Origin: Desulfobacterales bacterium
GTDB lineage: Bacteria > Desulfobacterota > Desulfobacteria > Desulfobacterales > UBA11574
Length of the DNA: 64,000 nt
Assembly: GCA_022340885.1 (NCBI GenBank)
Contig: JAJDND010000066.1
Location: 1 to 64,000 of the forward strand
Direction: 5' to 3'
The notes beneath the pieces are model-generated. The model was not told where the DNA came from and did no database searches. It saw only the letters and a program-made list of their open reading frames with translations. Position 1 is the first letter of the stretch; every line of letters starts with the position of its first letter. Positions 58,119-64,000 of the stretch are shown here, piece after piece. Both the position numbers and the translations under genes were made by a program.

Positions 58119-59111
58119 CTATATTTTCATTCTATAAACCGTAATCGGGTGGCTGACGCCCTTGACGGTCACCGGCGGAAGAATTTCGGCGTCGATCCTT
58201 CCCGACAGCCGTTTAAAGGTCCTGTCGCTGATGATAATTTCACCGCCCTTTGCCATGCCCTGGAGCCGCGACGCGATGTTGACCGGCATTCCCACCGAAG
58301 TGAACGATTTGATTCTCCGTGAGCCTAAAATGCCGGAAAACACTTTTCCCGTTGATATGCCGATGCCGATGTTCAGCCGTAACCCATTTTTTTCGGATAG
58401 GTTCTGTTCGATTCTTTTTGCTTTTTCCTGCATGCGGACGGCTGCTGTGACGGCATGGACCGCATGATCGTCGTCTTCAATGGGCGTGCCGAAAACCACC
58501 ATGATACTGTCTCCGATATGCTTGTCCACGACGCCGTTGTGCTCATAGGCAATTTCACCCAGCGGCGTGAAATAATCATTGTTTAAAAAAGATGCGATTC
58601 TGTCGGGCGGGATATGCTGGGACATGTGCGTAAAACCGCGAATATCGGAAAAAAGAACCGATACTTCATGAAAAGAGGGCTTCAGAATCCCTTGGGATTT
58701 TTCAATTTTATGATAAACCTGCTCCGACACAAATTGTTTTAAGCGTTTTCGCACGTTGATGGTGCGAATCTTGGCCCTGAGTTCAACATTGTCAAAGGGT
58801 TTGGTCAAAAAACCGTCGATCCCTTCGTTTGTCGCCTGAATCGCCGCTTCCATGGTCGCATATCCGGTGAGGATGATGCGGGTAATTTCAGGGTTGATGC
58901 CGCCGATCACCAACAGCGTTTGAAGCCCGTCTAATCCGGGCATCTTATAATCTGAAATGACCGTTGAAATATCTGAAATGTGCTCTTTGACAAAACCAAT
59001 ACCGATTTCACCGTTCTCTGCGGTGAAGATTTCATAGGGTTCGTGCTTTAAGGCGCGAACGACGGAGCGTCGAATGCCCTCTTCATCGTCAATAAAAAGT
59101 AATTTGTCCAT
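58119..59111 (-). CDS. Response regulator with class III adenylate/guanylate cyclase output domain
   Basis: MDKLLFIDDEEGIRRSV, ISTVISDYKMPGLDGLQ, VSVLFSDIRGFTHMSQHI, GVVDKHIGDSIMVVFGTPIEDDDHAVHAV, VGMPVNIASRLQGMAKGGEIIISDRT. Confidence 0.95.
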   Translation of the reverse strand: MDKLLFIDDEEGIRRSVVRALKHEPYEIFTAENGEIGIGFVKEHISDISTVISDYKMPGLDGLQTLLVIGGINPEITRIILTGYATMEAAIQATNEGIDGFLTKPFDNVELRAKIRTINVRKRLKQFVSEQVYHKIEKSQGILKPSFHEVSVLFSDIRGFTHMSQHIPPDRIASFLNNDYFTPLGEIAYEHNGVVDKHIGDSIMVVFGTPIEDDDHAVHAVTAAVRMQEKAKRIEQNLSEKNGLRLNIGIGISTGKVFSGILGSRRIKSFTSVGMPVNIASRLQGMAKGGEIIISDRTFKRLSGRIDAEILPPVTVKGVSHPITVYRMKI

Positions 59112-59735
59112 ATGTGCTCTCCTATAACAATTAGTTGAACACTTTTTATATTTTTGCCAATCAAATTTCGTGCCAAATACGGACTTGTTCTTAAAGCCCA
59201 AGGTGCAGTAGATGAAGATTGAGATATGACATGCTTGAAATTCCCTGTTTTAAAGATAGTCGAAGAGTTTATCAATAAATTATTCAATAATTTTTATTGG
59301 AAGATCCAGGCAATAAAATGTGGGACTGAAAAGGGGGAATGCACAGAGAACAGGGCATGCATGCACATATTTCTGTGCACCTTAAAAAGAAAATTTTGTA
59401 TATTGCCCATGAAAGAATGTTGAGGTTTTTAATTCTTTATGGTATTTTTATTTATAATGTCGAAGGCATCCAAGGATGTACATCCATAAATGGTTATGAA
59501 CAAGTTCCGATTTTTCACCGGGAATTTATTGACCATATCATGCACGAACCCATATCCGATCCAGTCATCCAGCATCATTCTCTTTCAGTTCAAGGAAATA
59601 AAAATGCCCGGCCATATCTTGAGATCCATCGAACGATTGGCATGCATTGCCGATAATGTGTATCTGAAAAAATCCTGTTTGATCCTTTAACGATTTGAAC
59701 ACTTGAAAACTTCAGATACAGAAAGGAGAAATGTT

Positions 59736-60098
59736 ATGGCGCCACAGATTTCCTTTACCAAGTACGAAAATGAAGCTCTTCCCGACTTCAGGAAAAAAAT
59801 CAACCTCGCTGAATCCACTGAAGATGTCATCAATTGTTTTGTTCAGACCATCACGGAATTATGTAATACTGTTTTTGATAAAAAAATTGATTTTGATTTT
59901 GAGGATGTCACCCTGATCCTGGACCGCGAGCCCCATTTCAAAATGAACCAGCGCTTCTTCGGATCGGATGAGTTCGAAACCGTTTGGAATGGTTCTGATC
60001 TTTCAAGGGTTATCGGCCGCTTTGCAAAATCCGCAATGAATCGCTACAAGCGTCTTGAAAAATATTCGGAAAAAACCGACAAAAAAATGAGAAAATAG
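59736..60098 (+). CDS. Hypothetical protein (120 aa)
   Basis: SD aaaggagaa before ATG; no family recognised. Confidence 0.65.
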   Translation: MAPQISFTKYENEALPDFRKKINLAESTEDVINCFVQTITELCNTVFDKKIDFDFEDVTLILDREPHFKMNQRFFGSDEFETVWNGSDLSRVIGRFAKSAMNRYKRLEKYSEKTDKKMRK

Positions 60099-60124
60099 GT
60101 TGTTAAAATTCTGAATGAATGCCA

Positions 60125-61081
60125 TCAGGGCCCCGGCAACTCCACCGCATACGTGTCAAGCTGCGGAACTTTCTTGATCAAACCCTGCTTTTTCAGAAAT
60201 TCGGCAAAACGCCGGTACCGGTGGCGATCCAGGGCGCCCGGCCGAAGGGCAAAGCGGGAAAGTGTGTCGCGCCATGCCAGACGATTCAACCGATTATCCA
60301 GATCTTTCCTTCCCCGAATAAAAAGTTCCCAACTGCGCTTGGGGTGGTTGACCAGATATTGAACGCCCTCTTCCAGCGCGTCAACGAACTTTCTGAGCTT
60401 TACATTGTGAATGGCATCGCGATGGGCAACCAGTATGAGTTCATCATAGGAGGGAATGCCGTATTCTTCCACAAAAAAGGCACGCCCCGGCCGTTTGTCG
60501 ATATCCATCTGATTCAACTCAAAATTTCGAAAGGCGCCGATAACCGCATCCGTATTCCCGGAATAAAGAGATGGCAGCAGTGAAAAATTGACATTGACCA
60601 GCTTTACGTCATCCAAAGATAGGCCCTGGTTTTCAAGCATGACCTTGAGAATAACCGTCTCAAATCCGCCGATTGAATACCCGATGGTTTTGCCCTTGAG
60701 TTGTGCAAGATTGTCGATGCCGCTGTCTGCCATAACGACCAGTGTATTCAAGGGTGTTGCGATCAGTGTCGCAATTCGAACCAATGGCAATCCTTGATCC
60801 ACGTGAAGATAATGCTGGGGTTGATAGGAAACCCCAATATCGGCATTTTTTGCGGCGACAAGTTTCGGGGGGTCGTTCGGGTTCGAAGGAACCTGGAAGC
60901 TGACATCCAGCCCGCGCTCTTTGAAAAATCCTTTCTCAGAAGCAATAATGAGCGGCCCATGGTCCGGGTTGATGAACCAGTCGAGTACCACCGTTATTTT
61001 TTCTGATGCAACCGCGGTATCCGAAACGCCGACCAAGAGAGCCGCCGCGATGAAATAAACCATAAGAAGTTTCAGTTTCAT
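60125..61081 (-). CDS. thiY: Thiamine-precursor ABC transporter substrate-binding protein (ThiY/NMT1-like)
   Basis: ITVVLDWFINPDHGPLIIASEKGFFKERGLDVSFQVPSNPNDPPKLVAAKNADIGVSYQPQ; downstream of a TPP riboswitch. Confidence 0.9.
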   Translation of the reverse strand: MKLKLLMVYFIAAALLVGVSDTAVASEKITVVLDWFINPDHGPLIIASEKGFFKERGLDVSFQVPSNPNDPPKLVAAKNADIGVSYQPQHYLHVDQGLPLVRIATLIATPLNTLVVMADSGIDNLAQLKGKTIGYSIGGFETVILKVMLENQGLSLDDVKLVNVNFSLLPSLYSGNTDAVIGAFRNFELNQMDIDKRPGRAFFVEEYGIPSYDELILVAHRDAIHNVKLRKFVDALEEGVQYLVNHPKRSWELFIRGRKDLDNRLNRLAWRDTLSRFALRPGALDRHRYRRFAEFLKKQGLIKKVPQLDTYAVELPGP

Positions 61082-61854
61082 CGGTTGTTTTTCTCCTTTT
61101 TATTTTCTTCTTTATTTTCTTCTTTTTGCCAAAAAACAAGCTTGGTCATCATCCTGTCCACTATAAAATAAAGTGTCAGGGCAACGATACACAAAACCGC
61201 AAGGGCTGCAAACATGACATCGATCTGCATGCGGGCATTGGTATAAAGCATATAAAACCCAAGGCCTTTACTCGACCCCACCCATTCTCCCACAACAGCA
61301 CCGATGGGAGCCACGGCCGTCGCAACTCGAAGCCCCGAGGCAAAGGCCGGTAGGGCCGCGGGAATACGGATCTGCCGAATGACCGCCATCGGCTTGGCAT
61401 TCATCACCTGTGCAAGTTCCAGCCACTCCGGTTCGGTACTTCGCAGCCCATCGTAAAACGCCGCCGTCACCGGAAAAAAGATAATCAGGACCGCCATGGC
61501 AATCTTTGAACTCATGCCGTATCCAAGCCAAAGAACGAGAAGGGGCGCCAATGCAAATACCGGAATCGCCTGACTGATGACAAGAACCGGCAGCAGCCAT
61601 CGTTTTAAAGTGCGAAATGCAATCATGCTAAGCGCATTGAAAGCGCCCCAGAGTGTTCCGATGAGCAATCCGGCAATAATTTCCAATACCGTTATCTCGG
61701 CATTGTCCAATAACGGGCCGGCATGTGATAATGCAGCTTCGGCGACTTTTACGGGACCGGGCAATATGTAAGCAGGAACGCCGGATACCATCACAATGGT
61801 TTGCCACACGGCAATCAATCCGAACAAAATGACCATCGGACGGATAAAGTTCAT
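61078..61854 (-). CDS. ABC transporter permease (ThiX-like)
   Basis: SsuC/TauC-type permease; IAMAVLIIFFPVTAAFYDGLRSTEPEWLELAQVMNAKPMAVIRQIRIPAALPAFASGLRVATAVAPIGAVVGEW. Confidence 0.92.
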   Translation of the reverse strand: MNFIRPMVILFGLIAVWQTIVMVSGVPAYILPGPVKVAEAALSHAGPLLDNAEITVLEIIAGLLIGTLWGAFNALSMIAFRTLKRWLLPVLVISQAIPVFALAPLLVLWLGYGMSSKIAMAVLIIFFPVTAAFYDGLRSTEPEWLELAQVMNAKPMAVIRQIRIPAALPAFASGLRVATAVAPIGAVVGEWVGSSKGLGFYMLYTNARMQIDVMFAALAVLCIVALTLYFIVDRMMTKLVFWQKEENKEENKKEKNNR

Positions 61855-62633
61855 GGTACCTCCCGGCTCTCCAGTCGTTCGATCAATTCCGCCTGCATGG
61901 AAATAACGGCGGGTTCTCCGGGTTTGCGCGGCGGAGTGCCGGGCGGAATCAAAGGATCGCTGAATCTTGCGGGTCTGCCGGTCATCACATATACGCTGTG
62001 TCCGAGACGCAGCGCTTCAAGCGGATCATGGGTCACCATCAACACGGTTGCCCCCCCGACCAGCTTTGCTGCCAAATCCTGAAGTTTGAGTCTTGTAAGC
62101 GCATCGAGCGCCGAAAACGGTTCATCCATTAAAATGATCGAACGCTCCTCCATAAGCGTTCGCAACAGCGCCACGCGCTGGCGCATTCCGCCGGACAATG
62201 CCGAAGGAAGCGCATGGGCATAGTCGCCCAAGCCCGCATCTTCAATCAGCGAAATCGCTCTTTTTTTCTTCTGATCGGACATCTCATGGCGCAACCGCGC
62301 CCCGAGGCAGACATTGTCTACGACATTCAACCAGGGCAGCAACAAATCTTTCTGCGCCATCCAGGCGGTTCGTTCCTGACGGTCATAGCCGTCGTCAAAA
62401 CGAATGACACCGGAGAGTCCGTCATGAAGGGTTCCTGAAATCAATCGGAGCAATGTCGACTTTCCGCAACCGCTGGGACCGATGAGACACGTCCACTTTC
62501 CGCTGGTTACGGTAAAATTCAGAGATTTAAAAATCAGTGCGCCGGGATAGGCAAACGTCACCTGTTCCAACGTAATACTCGGTGCAGTTGAAGGTGAGCC
62601 GGGTTGATCATCGGTTTTGAAGTCGTTGTGCAT
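61851..62633 (-). CDS. ABC transporter ATP-binding protein (ThiZ-like)
   Basis: CLIGPSGCGKSTLLRLISG, ALSGGMRQRVALLRTLMEERSIILMDEPFSALDALTR, VTHDPLEALRLG. Confidence 0.93.
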   Translation of the reverse strand: MHNDFKTDDQPGSPSTAPSITLEQVTFAYPGALIFKSLNFTVTSGKWTCLIGPSGCGKSTLLRLISGTLHDGLSGVIRFDDGYDRQERTAWMAQKDLLLPWLNVVDNVCLGARLRHEMSDQKKKRAISLIEDAGLGDYAHALPSALSGGMRQRVALLRTLMEERSIILMDEPFSALDALTRLKLQDLAAKLVGGATVLMVTHDPLEALRLGHSVYVMTGRPARFSDPLIPPGTPPRKPGEPAVISMQAELIERLESREVP

Positions 62634-62730
62634 TGAATTCCGTAAAAAATTGCGAGTACGTATGTGAAACTTTGATTTGGATTAACCGAAATGCCGGATA
62701 ACAGGAAGGAAAATCGACAACAACATAACA

Positions 62731-62970
62731 TCAGCTTCCCTACGCCGGCATGAACCGGATCAGGTTCCAGGGGTCGAAGCTTCAAGCCTCCTCTCAGCCG
62801 ATTTGTGTCGAGACCTTTGAAAAATGTTCATTTTTGTTCAAGTTCAAGGAAGACGAAAATTTTAACCGCAGGAATACATAGAGTATTTTGAGGATTAAAA
62901 TTTGAGCCTAACGTAGAAATTGGGCAAAAAGGGGGGTTTTGCAAAGGTCTCGAATCGGCTCCCCCAGTGA
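62731..62970 (-). ncRNA. TPP riboswitch (minus strand) interrupted in P3 by repeat family A copy 4
   Basis: Minus: tcactgggggagccgatt-[insert]-acacaaatcggctgagaggaggcttgaagcttcgacccctggaacctgatccggttcatgccggcgtagggaa, i.e. THI-box CTGAGA...ACCTGATC...GCGTAGGGAA. Confidence 0.9.
62809..62952. repeat. Repeat family A, copy 4 (144 bp), inside the TPP riboswitch
   Basis: Outer arms cgagacctttgaaaa / ttttgcaaaggtctcg; inner arms aaattttaa / ttaaaattt; core ccgcaggaatacatagagtattttgagga. Confidence 0.9.
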
Positions 62971-63120
62971 CAATAATTTGCTTGCTATCACGGGAGGCTG
63001 TATTTGTCAAACTATCGCTCAACATTTGACTTGGTGTCTTGCGGTCATAGGACACAGATGGATACGAAGGAATATTTGCTTGCAATTTTTTACACCCGCT
63101 GATAAATACATCCCATTAAA

Positions 63121-63208
63121 TCCGGATAGGGGTGTTCTGATTTTATTGCAGAACTGAGAACAAACCCTTTGAACCTGATACAGTTAGCACTGTCGTAGGG
63201 AAATCGGA
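63121..63208 (+). ncRNA. TPP riboswitch upstream of thiD
   Basis: ataggggtgttctgattttattgcagaactgagaacaaaccctttgaacctgatacagttagcactgtcgtagggaaatcgg. Confidence 0.95.
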
Positions 63209-63322
63209 AAACCATGCGTTACGTTTAGATGCCGCCATTCTTTTCAGCGTTTTTCACCCCCCTATGGATATCGTGCTCCCAAGTTAAATTCTAAACCAAC
63301 GGTTTGCATCAGGAGGTTTTTC

Positions 63323-64000
63323 ATGCGAGTCGCCCTTACGATTGCAGGCTCGGATTCATCGGGCGGTGCTGGTATTCAAGCGGATCTGAAAACGTTTCAG
63401 GCCCTTGGCGTATTCGGCATGAGCGCCGTCACCGCGGTCACCGTCCAAAATACTCAAAAAGTATACGATATCCAGGAGATTCGACCCAAAATCGTTCACG
63501 ATCAGATTGCCTGTCTCTTTGACGACATTGAAATCCATGCCGTAAAGATCGGCATGGTTTCCGGTATCGAACTGATTCAAGCCATTGCAAAAGCCCTGAA
63601 ATCTGTGAATCCGCCGGCGGTTGTTCTCGATCCGGTAATGATTTCCAAAAGCGGATACCACCTGTTGAAACAGGACGCCAAGGATGCGTTGATCCGGTAT
63701 CTGTTCCCATTGGCCGAAGTCGTAACGCCCAACATTTATGAAGCACAGGCGATCACCGGTCATGACATTCATAATACCGACGACATGAAAACCGCGGCTG
63801 TCGACATTTTGAACCTTGGCGCCAAAAAAGTGGTTGTCAAGGGAGGACATCTTGGAAAAGACCAGGCTACAGACATACTCTATGACGGCCGGGAATTCAA
63901 TAAGCTTCAAAGCCGCCGGGTGGACACAAAAAACACCCATGGTACCGGTTGTACGTTTTCTTCGGCCATTGCAGCCAATATCGCCCTGGGAAAACCTTTT
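63323..64000 (+). CDS. thiD: Hydroxymethylpyrimidine/phosphomethylpyrimidine kinase, 3' end off the window
   Basis: MRVALTIAGSDSSGGAGIQADLKTFQALGVFGMSAVTAVTVQNT, LDPVMISKSGYHLL, KNTHGTGCTFSSAIAANIALGK. Confidence 0.96.
   Translation, partial: MRVALTIAGSDSSGGAGIQADLKTFQALGVFGMSAVTAVTVQNTQKVYDIQEIRPKIVHDQIACLFDDIEIHAVKIGMVSGIELIQAIAKALKSVNPPAVVLDPVMISKSGYHLLKQDAKDALIRYLFPLAEVVTPNIYEAQAITGHDIHNTDDMKTAAVDILNLGAKKVVVKGGHLGKDQATDILYDGREFNKLQSRRVDTKNTHGTGCTFSSAIAANIALGKPF

Noticed and set aside
1-64000. CRISPR array, tRNA or rRNA genes, prophage or toxin-antitoxin loci
   Set aside because: No regularly spaced direct repeats and no convincing tRNA/rRNA signatures were seen on reading both strands; the single holin-family protein is a common chromosomal membrane protein, not evidence of a prophage.

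Overview
Window of a bacterial chromosome, probably a Desulfobacterota (sulfate-reducer-like) organism; this lineage call is inferred from gene content only. From left to right it contains: a futalosine-menaquinone cluster (MqnE, UbiX, UbiA, UbiD); a 66-aa PEP-CTERM protein; a sigma54 regulator and aminotransferase; a LivKHMGF transporter with a tungsten aldehyde:ferredoxin oxidoreductase; speD-speE plus a divergent SpeD paralog; an NtrC-type regulator followed by a textbook sigma54 promoter and a zinc-ribbon/acidic ORF/DksA/HU block; a selenoprotein-rich NuoE-NuoF-NuoG/HdrA-MvhD-FdhB-FdhA electron-transfer cluster; pyruvate kinase and other housekeeping genes; a TRAP transporter, CoA ligase and indolepyruvate oxidoreductase; a histidine kinase and cyclase; and thiamine genes with two divergent TPP riboswitches. 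The strongest unusual signals are: (1) a ~140-bp nested palindromic repeat family with a conserved core but covarying arms, one copy of which sits in the P3 hairpin loop of a TPP riboswitch; (2) a 127-aa selenocysteine-containing HdrA N-terminal module encoded separately, upstream of a NuoG-HdrA fusion that lacks that module; (3) three in-frame UGA (Sec) codons, each followed by a SECIS-like hairpin, which the ORF track splits or misses; (4) a tandem SpeD paralog that keeps the Ser/His/Cys spacing but has lost the surrounding motif; (5) a second 56-bp repeat family. All calls are from reading the sequence by eye; no database search was run.
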